Positions 1 through 8,702 of a stretch of DNA of 64,000 nt are shown here, piece after piece (the first letter of the stretch is position 1; every line of letters begins with the position of its first letter). The position numbers and the translations under genes were made by a program. Under the pieces are notes generated by a model. That model was given only the letters and a program-made list of their open reading frames with translations. It was not told the DNA's origin and did no database searches. Source of the DNA: Pedobacter sp. L105 (lineage in GTDB: Bacteria > Bacteroidota > Bacteroidia > Sphingobacteriales > Sphingobacteriaceae). The stretch lies in contig NZ_LMUP01000014.1 of NCBI RefSeq assembly GCF_009765875.1, positions 248,001 to 312,000 of the forward strand. The letters are read 5' to 3'.

Positions 1-2
1 AA

Positions 3-464
3 AATATAAACCATGAAGAAGAGATAAAAACAGGTTCCCTGGAATATCTGGTCGCTTTTTACGGGATCAGCAGTAACGAAGATACCGGTGAAAGGGCAGA
101 ATGGACCAAATCTACAGGTCTTCGCTTTTTTATGGATGAAGGAACGAGCTTCAGGCATAATTTACTGGGTTTTGTAGATGGATTTGCGATTGAAGCGATG
201 AAACTGACCAATCCCTGGTATTTTGATATTGTGATTATGGCCTTAGACAATATGCAATCAGATGCGCTACCGGAAGAAACATTGGTTGATGCGCCAGAGG
301 CCGATGAAGATCTCAACAAAGCTTTTCAAAGTTATTTTGCACAGGTCAGCAAAAAAGACCTGCCTTCTTTTGCAAAGGGCAAATATTACACAGATATTTC
401 AGGACTTCAGCATGAACTTGTTTTTGAGATCAATGAGCAGTCTGTAACATATAAATTTAACTAA
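3..464 (+). CDS. Hypothetical protein, C-terminal part (5' truncated)
   Basis: The reading frame is open from the left edge and ends at the TAA at 462-464, so only the last 153 residues are visible. The first ATG in frame is at 132, but codons before it are equally protein-like (for example EYLVAFYGISS), so the gene most likely starts outside the window. The visible part is soluble and acidic, with no signal peptide or membrane segment. I do not recognise the family. It converges with the SNF2 helicase gene, whose stop lies 35 bases further on. Confidence 0.7.
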   Translation, partial: NINHEEEIKTGSLEYLVAFYGISSNEDTGERAEWTKSTGLRFFMDEGTSFRHNLLGFVDGFAIEAMKLTNPWYFDIVIMALDNMQSDALPEETLVDAPEADEDLNKAFQSYFAQVSKKDLPSFAKGKYYTDISGLQHELVFEINEQSVTYKFN

Positions 465-499
465 ACAATCAAGGCTGAATTATTTCATGCAGCTTAGGT

Positions 500-3400
500 T
501 TAACTAAACAATCCCAGCAGGTCGTTTTTGGAAAGCGACCTGAACAGGGATGCATCTGTTTGGATCAGGTCATTAACCAATTCCTTTTTGTGTTCCTGAA
601 GTTTCATGATCTTTTCTTCGATGGTATCCGGACAGATTAACCTTACCGCCACGACATTCTTTTTCTGGCCGATGCGGTAACTGCGGTCTATGGCCTGGTT
701 CTCTACTGCCGGGTTCCACCATGGATCTACGAGATAAACATAATCCGCCTGCGTTAAATTGAGACCTGTTCCGCCAGCTTTCAGGCTGATCAGGAAAACC
801 CTTATGTCAGCATTGTCCTGAAAGTTTTCAACCCTTTTTTCCCTGTTCCTGGTTTTTCCTGTCAGGTATTCAAAAGGGATATTTCTGGTTTCCAATTCCT
901 TTTTAATCAGGTCGAGCATTGACACGAATTGCGAAAAAACCAATATCTTATGCTGAGGGGAGTGGTTCCCTATTTCTTCCATCAGCGTACTGATCTTGGA
1001 TGAATGATCGCCATGCAGCAGCTGGTCATTGAGTAATGCCGGGGAATTACAGATCTGGCGCAGCTGGGTTAAACCTTTTAAAACATGTAAGGTATGTTTG
1101 GCCATATCTTCTTCCTTTTCTTCGAGCAGGAATTTTCTGTATTCATTTTTACAGGCATCATAGGCGCTTTTTTGTTCTGCACCCATTTCACAGTAAATAA
1201 CCATCTCCGTTTTATCGGGCAGTTCTTTAGCTACATCTTTTTTTGTCCTGCGCAGGATAAAAGGGCTCACCTTCTTTTTCAAAGCAATAGCCCTTCGGTT
1301 ATCTTTAAACTTATCAATAGGCGTAGAATAATGATCGCGGAAGAACTGTTTACTGCCTAATAATCCGGGGCAGGCAAAGGAGAGTTGTCCGTAGAGGTCA
1401 AAAGTATTGTTCTCTATCGGGGTACCGGTAATGGTGATCTTGTTGCGCGACTGTAACAGGCGTGCTGCATGATAACGCAACGACTCAGGGTTTTTTATCG
1501 TCTGAGATTCATCCAGAAAGATATAATTAAAATGGTATTTTTTCAACCAGCCAATATCATAGAGCAGGGTACCATAGGAAGTCAGGATTACTTCATAAGC
1601 ATCAAACTCATTTGTTTCTTTTAACCGGTCTGCACCATAAATCGTGTGTAATTTAAGGTCGGGTGCAAATTTGGCAATTTCCGACTGCCAGTTAAAGATC
1701 AATGTAGTGGGCACCACGATCAGGTTAGTGTTATGATGTCCTTTTTCCCTTTGTGAGAGGATAAAAGCAATAATCTGAATGGTTTTTCCCAATCCCATAT
1801 CATCTGCAAGGCAGCCGCCAAAACTAAATTCATCCAGAAAATTGAGCCAGTTGAGTCCTTCTTTCTGGTAATCACGAAGGGTGGCATTCAGGGCTTGCGG
1901 AACTTCAACCTTTTCAATATTTTTAAAACCTGCTATTTTAGCTTTATAGGTAGAAAGTTCCATTTTTACTTCTGCAGAAAGTACTTCGTTTTCATAGAGG
2001 TCGTGGATTTCGGAAAAGTTTACCTTTGGGGTGCGGATAGTTTCTTCCTCAATTTCACCTGAATTGAAATATTTGGTGAATTTATCTATCCATTCCTGCG
2101 GAAGCAGTCCCAGGGTTCCATCGCCCAGTTTAACAAATTTGCTTTTGTTGCGGATAGACCGGTGCAGGTGTTTAAGGGAAACTTTCTGCAGGCCAAACTT
2201 CACCTCAAAAGAAGTGTCAAACCAGTTGAGCCCGCTTTTTACCGTTATGGCTATTTTAACTTTATTAGGGTTAACCGTATTGCCTTTAAGATCGCTAAAG
2301 CCCAGTACCGTAATTTGCTGTTGTTCCCATTCTTCAAAGGCCGTTAAGAACCATCCCTGGTCTAAAAAACGTTTTTTATGCAGATAGAAGCAATCTTTGT
2401 CCAGCTGCTCTTCAAAATGTGGATGCTGACGTACCAGTGCAGTAATAAATTTTAATTCATTCTCCTGGTTGCGGGTAACAGTAAAAACATTTCCCAGGTG
2501 GTCTTTGGTGTGGATTTGTTTCCTGGAAAGTACAGGTACCTCCACATTGCCGTATTTCATTACTGGCGTGATCAATACATAGTTTTCTGAATCTGAAAGG
2601 TAAATGATCTGTTCTGTCGACTGGTCAAAATCAAGTTCTATCAGCTGTTCTTTCGTGGCTGGTTTAACATAAGAATAGTTAATACGGATCTTGTTTTCCA
2701 GTTTCGACAGGATATCTTCCTGGAAACTGCCGAACTTTGATTCATGGATCACCAGGTGATTGTTATTCTGCCTGAAAAAATCGATTACCCGTTGCAGGTC
2801 GGGATCATCAATCAGGTGCATGGCACCATCATAAAATATAAAATACTTGTATTTGATGTTGACCAGCTGCAGGTCGTGGTTTTTATTACCCAGGATTAGT
2901 TCTGCAGAGACAGTGTAAAATTCATTTTTCAGGTGTACGGCTAAACTGAGTTCTATAGCCAGATTTTTAAGTTTAACCGGAACCAGGGAACTGGTAGTTA
3001 GATTTGGGGAAAGGGTAGAATCATGGTAATAGGTTTCCAGCTGAAGCGGGTTTTTTACCAGTGCTTTTAATCCTTCTATCTCAGGATCTGATTTTTCTGC
3101 TTCATAACTATGCTGAAATTTAGAAACTGCCGTGTAAAATTTAAGCGCATTGATATCTTCTGTTACCCAAAGGTAATCCATCGCGTTGAGCTGTTTCAGC
3201 GGGTTTTTTAGCTTACCGCTGGCGCTGGCTGCACAGGATAACAGGTCTACCTGAAAATGGGAATAATAACGGTGCTGTTTGAGCACCAGTATTTTCCTGA
3301 TGTTTTCCTCTTCATCAATATGGTTTTTAGGGATAACCAAGGCTTTGGGCAGCAGTATTTCCTGAAGTACCGTATTCTTTTCTTTGGTAACCGGTAAAAG

Positions 3401-3889
3401 ATCTTTAATTAAAGGAACGATTTGTGTTTTCCTGTTTTCATATTCCAGCAGGAAGAAATTATCAGGATTGGTTTCATTTTCTAATCCATAAGCTGCTGCA
3501 AAAGTCCTGATCTTTTGATGCCTGAGTTTTTCATCAAAAAATATAAGCAGCTCCTGCCTGTTCAACAGGTTATATAACGTGCGTGCCTGATGATCGCATA
3601 ACCTGGTTTTTGGCATATCGCAGCGGCAGGAGAGGATCAGGTTGTCCTGATCTTTTCTCAGGCTCACCTGAGGAAAATGGATCTGGCTGTTGGTATCGGT
3701 AAAAGAGGCGAAGTTAATGGAGATGTGCTGTGGAAAAAGATCTAAATAACCGGTAGCACCTGTATCGGCCGGGCCGGCACTATGTTTCATGATCAATACA
3801 GCACTGAGGTCTGCGATTTTAAAATTGCTCAGTACATAAGTGTCCTGTGTATTTTTTGGCGTTTCAGATAGGTTCGGTGTGTTTGACAT
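500..3889 (-). CDS. SNF2-family DNA helicase/ATPase with SWIM zinc finger
   Basis: A 1129-residue Swi2/Snf2 ATPase that probably translocates on double-stranded DNA in the cytoplasm. The N-terminus carries a SWIM-type zinc finger (CxC at residues 88/90 and CxH at 98/100). A long Bacteroidota-type middle region follows. The helicase core has Walker A (DDMGLGKT) near residue 700, motif II as DESQ near 795, and motif VI (QAIDRSYRIGQ) near 1068. The start is the ATG at 3887-3889; the frame runs two codons further upstream only to a TTG. DESQ instead of DEAH is common in bacterial SNF2 proteins, as I recall. Substrate and partners are unknown. It stands alone, with the tRNA on the other strand upstream. 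Confidence 0.93.
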   Translation of the reverse strand: MSNTPNLSETPKNTQDTYVLSNFKIADLSAVLIMKHSAGPADTGATGYLDLFPQHISINFASFTDTNSQIHFPQVSLRKDQDNLILSCRCDMPKTRLCDHQARTLYNLLNRQELLIFFDEKLRHQKIRTFAAAYGLENETNPDNFFLLEYENRKTQIVPLIKDLLPVTKEKNTVLQEILLPKALVIPKNHIDEEENIRKILVLKQHRYYSHFQVDLLSCAASASGKLKNPLKQLNAMDYLWVTEDINALKFYTAVSKFQHSYEAEKSDPEIEGLKALVKNPLQLETYYHDSTLSPNLTTSSLVPVKLKNLAIELSLAVHLKNEFYTVSAELILGNKNHDLQLVNIKYKYFIFYDGAMHLIDDPDLQRVIDFFRQNNNHLVIHESKFGSFQEDILSKLENKIRINYSYVKPATKEQLIELDFDQSTEQIIYLSDSENYVLITPVMKYGNVEVPVLSRKQIHTKDHLGNVFTVTRNQENELKFITALVRQHPHFEEQLDKDCFYLHKKRFLDQGWFLTAFEEWEQQQITVLGFSDLKGNTVNPNKVKIAITVKSGLNWFDTSFEVKFGLQKVSLKHLHRSIRNKSKFVKLGDGTLGLLPQEWIDKFTKYFNSGEIEEETIRTPKVNFSEIHDLYENEVLSAEVKMELSTYKAKIAGFKNIEKVEVPQALNATLRDYQKEGLNWLNFLDEFSFGGCLADDMGLGKTIQIIAFILSQREKGHHNTNLIVVPTTLIFNWQSEIAKFAPDLKLHTIYGADRLKETNEFDAYEVILTSYGTLLYDIGWLKKYHFNYIFLDESQTIKNPESLRYHAARLLQSRNKITITGTPIENNTFDLYGQLSFACPGLLGSKQFFRDHYSTPIDKFKDNRRAIALKKKVSPFILRRTKKDVAKELPDKTEMVIYCEMGAEQKSAYDACKNEYRKFLLEEKEEDMAKHTLHVLKGLTQLRQICNSPALLNDQLLHGDHSSKISTLMEEIGNHSPQHKILVFSQFVSMLDLIKKELETRNIPFEYLTGKTRNREKRVENFQDNADIRVFLISLKAGGTGLNLTQADYVYLVDPWWNPAVENQAIDRSYRIGQKKNVVAVRLICPDTIEEKIMKLQEHKKELVNDLIQTDASLFRSLSKNDLLGLFS

Positions 3890-3982
3890 TTGCAATTGAT
3901 AAAGATAAACCTTTCTGCCGAATGCCTTAAAATAAGAAAATAAAAAAGATATAATAAATACTACTATTTAAGTAGACATTAT

Positions 3983-3990
3983 TATATTTG
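3983..3990 (+). promoter_or_regulatory. Putative -7 promoter box for the tRNA gene
   Basis: The bases TATATTTG match the Bacteroidota -7 consensus TAnnTTTG exactly and end about 40 bases before the tRNA. No clear TTG -33 element lies at the expected distance, so the call rests on the -7 box and position only. Confidence 0.4.
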
Positions 3991-4030
3991 CTGCATGAAG
4001 AAGAAATCAGATTGACTCTTTTTCTAAAAT

Positions 4031-4101
4031 AGTCATGTGGCCGAGTGGTTAGGTATGGGTCTGCAAAACCCTTTACGGCGGTTCGAATCCGCCCTTGACG
4101 T
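4031..4101 (+). tRNA. tRNA-Cys (GCA), with unusual stem mismatches
   Basis: A 71-base cloverleaf folds by eye. It has a D-arm (GCC/GGT, 4040-4054), anticodon loop CTGCAAA (4061-4067, anticodon GCA at 4063-4065), and a perfect T-arm GGCGG/CCGCC with loop TTCGAAT (4077-4093). The discriminator is T at 4101, the U73 that cysteinyl-tRNA synthetase needs. The acceptor stem has two mismatches (A1 with G72, T6 with T67) and the anticodon stem starts with T·T. No CCA is encoded. A promoter-like box and a strong terminator suggest it is expressed, but the mismatches leave open a degenerating copy. Confidence 0.75.
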
Positions 4102-4165
4102 CAGAGCGGGGATGAAGGCCTGCGTAAGATAATTTGATTTTGGTTAGATCGAGTTTTGTTTTGTT

Positions 4166-4201
4166 AATGCTTCAGTCCGGATGGTCTGAAGCATTTTTTT
4201 T
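4166..4201 (+). terminator. Rho-independent terminator after tRNA-Cys
   Basis: A perfect 10-bp stem (AATGCTTCAG, 4166-4175, with CTGAAGCATT, 4186-4195) around a 10-base loop, followed by a run of eight T. It lies 65 bases after the tRNA and would end its transcript. Confidence 0.85.
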
Positions 4202-4790
4202 GCCTTTCGCCATTACTAAATCGAATTATTTGGGTTATTTACCAATAGGTTCATACGAAAAAGGGGTCGAAAAGAGCTGTTCACGTAAGGAAAGAGCCAA
4301 TTGGTGTAATAATGTTTTATATTAAATTTCTCTTTAATAGTTTTACTGTCAAGCTAGGTTTAAGCAAGTTTAAACTTTGGTACTTGTGTTAAATTACGCT
4401 CTCAAATTGGTGTGTTTGATATACTGGAGGGAAGTTTAACTTCCCTCCAGTTATATGTTCTCCAGTCCGGATAAGCCGATCCGGCAGATGCCGAAAATCA
4501 AAAATAAACATTTCAAATTTTTTAAGGTTAATTGAAACGAATTCAAAGTAATACCGTTACCGAAAGTTTTAAAAATCGTAAATAATTCTCTTCAGAATCA
4601 ATTTGTGTTGGGTTGTGTCTATTTTTATGTACACGTTTTCTTTGTTAGTTGTTCAAAAAGCCACCTATTGGTGTGTATATTTAATGATTGTCAGTTTTTG
4701 TTTAATTTTTAGATATTATATTTTATAGCTCCTTGTTTTTGGTATGTGAATTGTAAATCTTCTGGTATCTAACTTGAAAAACTAAAAATT
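4202..4790. other. Intergenic region with a near-perfect palindrome
   Basis: No convincing gene lies between the tRNA terminator and the sigma factor gene. The main structure is an inverted repeat at 4423-4451: two perfect 14-base arms (ACTGGAGGGAAGTT and its complement) around a single T. It has no T-run on either side, so it is not an ordinary terminator. The rest is AT-rich and should include the sigma factor promoter, but I see no exact -7 box. Confidence 0.5.
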
Positions 4791-5318
4791 ATGAGTAGCA
4801 ACGATTTCAACTATCAGCTTTACAGTTATAAAGATTCTTTACAGTCTTTTGCCATCTCATTTACCCGTGATGTTGAAGATGCAAATGATTTGGTGCAGGA
4901 CACCATGTTAAAAGCCATCAATTATTCAGCTCATTTTAAAGAGGGCACAAATTTCAAAGCCTGGCTGTATACGATAATGAAAAATACATTTATCAACAAT
5001 TACCGCAGATCTACAAAAACCAATTCTATCATGACCGTTACTGATGAAATCACATCAGATAAATTACATTTTAGTGCAAGTGTAAACGGGAGCGATGGGA
5101 AGTTTGTGATGGAAGATATCTACAAAGCCTTAGCTAAACTTCAACCAGAATATTATACCCCTTTTTTAAAATACTTTGAAGGGTTTAAATATCACGAGAT
5201 CGCAGAGCAATTGGATATTCCTATTGGAACTGTTAAAACCAGGATTCATGTAGCCAGACAGTTGCTTAAAAAGAGCTTAAAGATGCATTATCAAAACTTT
5301 ATGCCTAAAGTAGCCTAG
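4791..5318 (+). CDS. ECF-type sigma-70 family RNA polymerase sigma factor
   Basis: A 175-residue extracytoplasmic-function sigma factor that directs RNA polymerase to a specific promoter set. Region 2 covers about residues 10-75, with the core-binding and -10-recognition signature around DANDLVQDTML. Region 4 covers about 110-165, with the helix-turn-helix HEIAEQLDIPIGTVKTRI. Only a short linker separates them, and there is no region 1.1 or 3, as expected for ECF factors. No anti-sigma gene is adjacent; the next gene encodes a DUF1345 membrane protein, which could be unrelated. The ATG at 4791 follows a purine-rich AAAACTAAAAATT leader without a Shine-Dalgarno site. Confidence 0.92.
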   Translation: MSSNDFNYQLYSYKDSLQSFAISFTRDVEDANDLVQDTMLKAINYSAHFKEGTNFKAWLYTIMKNTFINNYRRSTKTNSIMTVTDEITSDKLHFSASVNGSDGKFVMEDIYKALAKLQPEYYTPFLKYFEGFKYHEIAEQLDIPIGTVKTRIHVARQLLKKSLKMHYQNFMPKVA

Positions 5319-5405
5319 TATTCGGGCTATAATTACATCTATATAGGTCAGTGCTGCATTTTAATTTAAATTGATTACAATTGCGCATTCATTTTAAATT
5401 AAGGT

Positions 5406-6083
5406 ATGTTATTTTCAAATATCAAGAGGCTGAGTGCTCATCATAAATTGTTCATTTCCCTTTTTGTAGCACTGATCATTTTTGGATGTAGTTACGGAAG
5501 AATATCTACTTCTTCCGAAATTATTATTAGCTGGCTGGGTTATGCCCTCACCACCTTATTTCTATCCTGGTTAACGGTGTTCAATGTTCATCCTATCGAA
5601 ATGAAAAAGATTGCCAAAGGGCAGGACAGCAGCGGATCGCTGATCTTCTTCTTTGTGCTGACTGCTGCACTGGTTAGCCTTTTTGTAGTTATCCTTTTAT
5701 TAAGGGCCGACCAGCATCTAAAGGGTAATATGCTTACCCTGCATGTTTTACTTTCTGTGGTAGCAGTGATCTGTTCCTGGACCCTGGTTCATACTATATT
5801 TATATTTAAGTACGCCCATATTTATTATGAGGCAGATACAGAGGATGTAACTCCGTCCGACTATTTAGAAGGCCTCGATTTCCCTCAGGAAAAAGAGCCC
5901 GACTATCTCGATTTCGCTTATTTCTCTTTTGTGATCGGGATGACTTTTCAGGTTTCTGATGTGGTGATCAATTCAAAACGGATCCGTCACCTGGCATTAG
6001 CGCACAGTTTGGTATCTTTTGCTTTTAACACGGTTATCGTAGCCTTAAGCATCAATATCATTTCCAGCTTAATGGCTAAATAA
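5406..6083 (+). CDS. DUF1345 family integral membrane protein
   Basis: A 225-residue inner membrane protein. Hydrophobic segments lie near residues 15-30, 38-58, 75-97, 108-130, 165-180 and 198-222, with the family signature FSFVIGMTFQVSDV near residues 173-186. The function of DUF1345 is not established. It follows the sigma factor gene by 87 bases on the same strand and may be cotranscribed. Its last 8 bases overlap the end of the convergent pirin-like gene, so the two ends are tightly packed. Confidence 0.88.
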   Translation: MLFSNIKRLSAHHKLFISLFVALIIFGCSYGRISTSSEIIISWLGYALTTLFLSWLTVFNVHPIEMKKIAKGQDSSGSLIFFFVLTAALVSLFVVILLLRADQHLKGNMLTLHVLLSVVAVICSWTLVHTIFIFKYAHIYYEADTEDVTPSDYLEGLDFPQEKEPDYLDFAYFSFVIGMTFQVSDVVINSKRIRHLALAHSLVSFAFNTVIVALSINIISSLMAK

Positions 6084-6771
6084 CAAAACGTTCAATCAGT
6101 AACACCACAGAACCTTCACTAAGGGGTTCAAAATGTACCTCGTCAATACCGGACACTTCCATTCCATCGCGTGTAAGCAGCAAGCGGTTTTCAAATTCGA
6201 ATGCACCATCAATAACAAAGGTAAATAACCTGCTTTGCTGGTCCCGTTTGTAATAAACACCTTCCTGCCTGCTTTTAAAACGTCCTATACTGATAGAAAA
6301 TGGTGAAAACAGGGTGTAAAAATCTATCAGTTCATTCTGCTTTCTGTTCAGGTTAAAACTAAAAAGAGCTGATATATTAGGGTTTAACCGTTGGTCGGCA
6401 CTAATGCAGATCCTTAAATAATTGATTGTATCTTGTGTAAAAGGATTGGTTAACCAAACCGAAGATCCGGCAGTTAGGCTGAGCACTTTCAGCTCTCCGA
6501 TCCTGATCCTTATTTTTTCTCCTTCAGGGCTGGTAAAAATCAAATTCCCGGTAAGCGGAAGCAGGATCATATAAGAGGCTTTTTCAATTTTTATTGCTAT
6601 GGATGCGTTACCGGCAAGTTCTTCGTCATCCAGCACGTAAAGCCCGGAGGAAGCATTTGCGTGTGTATTTTTTTCATCCCCCGAACTAAATGTGCTTAAT
6701 GACTGACATACATCCGACTGACGAACTTTTCGGTTGTCGGAAAGAAATATTTTTGTAGGTGATGGTCTCAT
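6076..6771 (-). CDS. Pirin-like bicupin protein
   Basis: A 231-residue cytoplasmic protein resembling Bacteroidota pirin/quercetinase-like bicupins. The C-terminal half has a cupin-like beta pattern around the stretch GAFEFENRLLLTRDGM (about residues 190-205), which I associate with the YhhW/pirin C-terminal domain. The N-terminal half lacks the HxHxxxE-type metal ligands of classical pirin, so dioxygenase activity is doubtful. Its ATG shares one base with the TGA of the upstream gene (TGATG), so the pair is translationally coupled. Family call by eye only. Confidence 0.62.
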   Translation of the reverse strand: MRPSPTKIFLSDNRKVRQSDVCQSLSTFSSGDEKNTHANASSGLYVLDDEELAGNASIAIKIEKASYMILLPLTGNLIFTSPEGEKIRIRIGELKVLSLTAGSSVWLTNPFTQDTINYLRICISADQRLNPNISALFSFNLNRKQNELIDFYTLFSPFSISIGRFKSRQEGVYYKRDQQSRLFTFVIDGAFEFENRLLLTRDGMEVSGIDEVHFEPLSEGSVVLLIERFVI

Positions 6772-7274
6772 CAGATGTGTAATGTTTTTAGTGAATGTAT
6801 GCTTAGATAAGGAACCAGTTGAACGAGGTTTGTTAAATTGTAATTCCCTGCGTTTTTATCTGATAGGAGCAAATAATGGCCAATGGCTTCATGCCACACT
6901 AAAGAATCGGTATAAAAGTTTATGGCCACCTCGTGAAAAGAACTATTATGGATATCAGAATTTATAATTTCAAAATGGAAACTTTTAAAAGTTAGAAATG
7001 GCTGTCCCAGTATATTATAAATGTCTGGCATTTGTTCATTGAGCTGATTTAAATAACCTGTACAGGCAGAACTGACCAGAAAGTGCAGTTTGGCTGCTTC
7101 CGGATTGTACTGCATCAATTGGGCAAAATTACTGTACCTCTCCTCCGGATTGTACTTTTTTACCTGCGTCAAAAATTCTGTATAGGTATCATTAAAAACT
7201 AATCTCTCCCACAAACCTGTAGAATTTACATCAATGATTTTTCTGTAACAAAGAGTAATAATACGTTTAGACAT
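6771..7274 (-). CDS. Hypothetical protein coupled to the pirin-like gene
   Basis: A 167-residue protein from the ATG at 7272-7274; the frame is open upstream only to a TTG at 7310. It is soluble, with no signal peptide. A small hydrophobic patch lies near the middle (KLHFLVSSACTGYL) and several His and Asp residues are in the second half (SLVWHEAIGHYLLLSD). The HEAIGH stretch superficially resembles a zinc-protease HExxH, but it is short and the protein is otherwise unlike a protease. The stop codon overlaps the start of the pirin-like gene by one base. I do not recognise the family. Confidence 0.75.
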   Translation of the reverse strand: MSKRIITLCYRKIIDVNSTGLWERLVFNDTYTEFLTQVKKYNPEERYSNFAQLMQYNPEAAKLHFLVSSACTGYLNQLNEQMPDIYNILGQPFLTFKSFHFEIINSDIHNSSFHEVAINFYTDSLVWHEAIGHYLLLSDKNAGNYNLTNLVQLVPYLSIHSLKTLHI

Positions 7275-7435
7275 TAATTTTGATAGGAGATGAATTAATT
7301 TCCTGACCAAATGTAAGGTGGTGCTTTTAAATAAATTTAATGTATCGGTAGATGGATAATTTTTATCGACCAGCAGGTGATTTTGCCGGATGCTTTTTTG
7401 AATTATGGCAAACCATTAGGGTTTAAAGGTGTTAA

Positions 7436-8113
7436 ATGAAGGTAAATAAACAGTCATCTATGAATACGATAAAAAATTTAGCCTTAATGGCTGGTATAGC
7501 AATATCGCTGGAAGCTTGTCATTCATCGTCCAGTAAACAGCAAACAGGAACAACTACCGTAGCTGGAGATACTACGATAACTGATAGCACATCAAAGGTT
7601 CGGGCCAGGAGCGCTACCGGGCGTTTAAAACCTGAAGAAACAGCTTTCATACAGCAGGCAGCAGTAGGGGGAATGATGGAAGTGGAGTTGGGAAACCTGA
7701 CTACACAAAAAACAAAAAATCCGAAGATCAAAAGTTTCGCACAGCAAATGATTACCGATCATACCAAAGCCAATACTGAATTGCAGTCAATAGCTGTAGA
7801 CCTGGGAATCAAACTGCCGGGCGCATTGCCTGCCAAAGAGCAAAGTAACCTGGCAGCTATGAGACAAATGCAGAACCAGGAGTACGATCAGAATTATATG
7901 GATATGATGGTACAGGACCACGCAAAAACCATCGACCTGTTTAACGCCGCCAGTAAATTTAAGAATCCTCAGTTGAGTGCATTTGCAACGAAAACATTAT
8001 CGGTATTATTGATGCGCAATAAAATGGCTATTGCAATAGATTCTTTAACCAAAGTGAAACCTGCTGGTAAGGGAGATGACCTGCCTAACGTAGATAAGAA
8101 CCACAAAAACTAA
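7436..8113 (+). CDS. DUF4142 domain lipoprotein
   Basis: A 225-residue exported lipoprotein. A signal sequence ends in the lipobox LEAC (Cys at residue 28), followed by a Ser/Thr-rich linker. From about residue 65 there is a DUF4142 domain: a ferritin-like helical bundle with QQAAVGGMMEVELGNLT and the second half QMQNQEYDQNYMDMMVQDHAKTIDLF. DUF4142 proteins are common in Bacteroidota and Proteobacteria; their function is not settled. A second in-frame ATG at 7460 gives a more typical signal peptide (MNTIKNLALMAG) and is an equally good start. The gene is single and ends in a clear terminator. Confidence 0.9.
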   Translation: MKVNKQSSMNTIKNLALMAGIAISLEACHSSSSKQQTGTTTVAGDTTITDSTSKVRARSATGRLKPEETAFIQQAAVGGMMEVELGNLTTQKTKNPKIKSFAQQMITDHTKANTELQSIAVDLGIKLPGALPAKEQSNLAAMRQMQNQEYDQNYMDMMVQDHAKTIDLFNAASKFKNPQLSAFATKTLSVLLMRNKMAIAIDSLTKVKPAGKGDDLPNVDKNHKN

Positions 8114-8171
8114 GTTTTATAGTCTTTTAGACAGAAGTATATCCATACAGACTTCTTTAAATGTTAAACTG

Positions 8172-8199
8172 ATCCGGCAATCACCTGCCGGATTTTTTT
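8172..8199 (+). terminator. Rho-independent terminator after the DUF4142 gene
   Basis: A perfect 8-bp stem (ATCCGGCA with TGCCGGAT) around a 6-base loop, followed by T-rich sequence, 58 bases after the stop codon. Confidence 0.85.
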
Positions 8200-8656
8200 A
8201 TGTATAATCTAGAACATTTGAATTGTATCGAGAAATTTGGGAAATCCGAACCACTTTTCTGGATAGTATTCCCATTTGTTTTCTCTAATGAAGTAAAAAA
8301 TAACTGTTTTTAACTTAAGGGTGTGTTTTTAAAAAGTTTATTCTCATCTTTTTCATTGTTTATTTCATAATAATGAGTATTTAAGGTATTCTGATAAAAA
8401 TTTGGAGATTTAAGATTAATTTGTTATCTTATTGGTTTTGTTAAAATAAGAATAAGTAATAATGTTAAAATCAGTGATTTATTCATTTTATTCATCTTTT
8501 TTAGGGCGTTTATTTTAAAATATTGTTTTAAAATGCTACTTTTTTTTGTGTAAAATATAAATTATGGAATTTTTTGATGCATTTTAGATAATAATGTGAA
8601 TTATTAAATCATTTTAGCTTTAATCCCTTGTTAACATTAACTTAATGCACGACCTT
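8200..8656. other. AT-rich intergenic region with a possible gene remnant
   Basis: No intact gene. On the minus strand, 8209-8330 stays open for about 40 codons with protein-like content (for example ENKWEYYPEKWFGFPKF) and ends at a TAG at 8209-8211. It has no ATG and is bounded by stops, so it may be the 3' end of a decayed gene. The remainder is very AT-rich leader DNA before the TonB receptor. Confidence 0.35.
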
Positions 8657-8664
8657 TACCTTCG
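8657..8664 (+). promoter_or_regulatory. Putative -7 box of the TonB receptor gene
   Basis: TACCTTCG differs from TAnnTTTG at one base and lies 38 bases before the chosen ATG, a normal 5' leader length. A TTG at 8628-8630 is somewhat too far for a standard -33 element. Confidence 0.35.
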
Positions 8665-8702
8665 TGCTCTTTCAATGCAGAAAGGTTACATTAACGACAA
8701 GT

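Noticed and set aside
4134..4325. 63-codon + strand ORF after the tRNA
   Set aside because: It runs straight through the terminator hairpin and T-run at 4166-4201 and its content is not protein-like.
6900..7000. HEAIGH in the unknown coupled protein as a zinc-protease motif
   Set aside because: No third ligand or protease fold is evident in a 167-residue protein. The match is likely chance.
8664..8702. Earlier start of the TonB receptor gene
   Set aside because: The 13 extra residues precede a normal signal peptide starting at 8703, and the region overlaps the probable promoter box.
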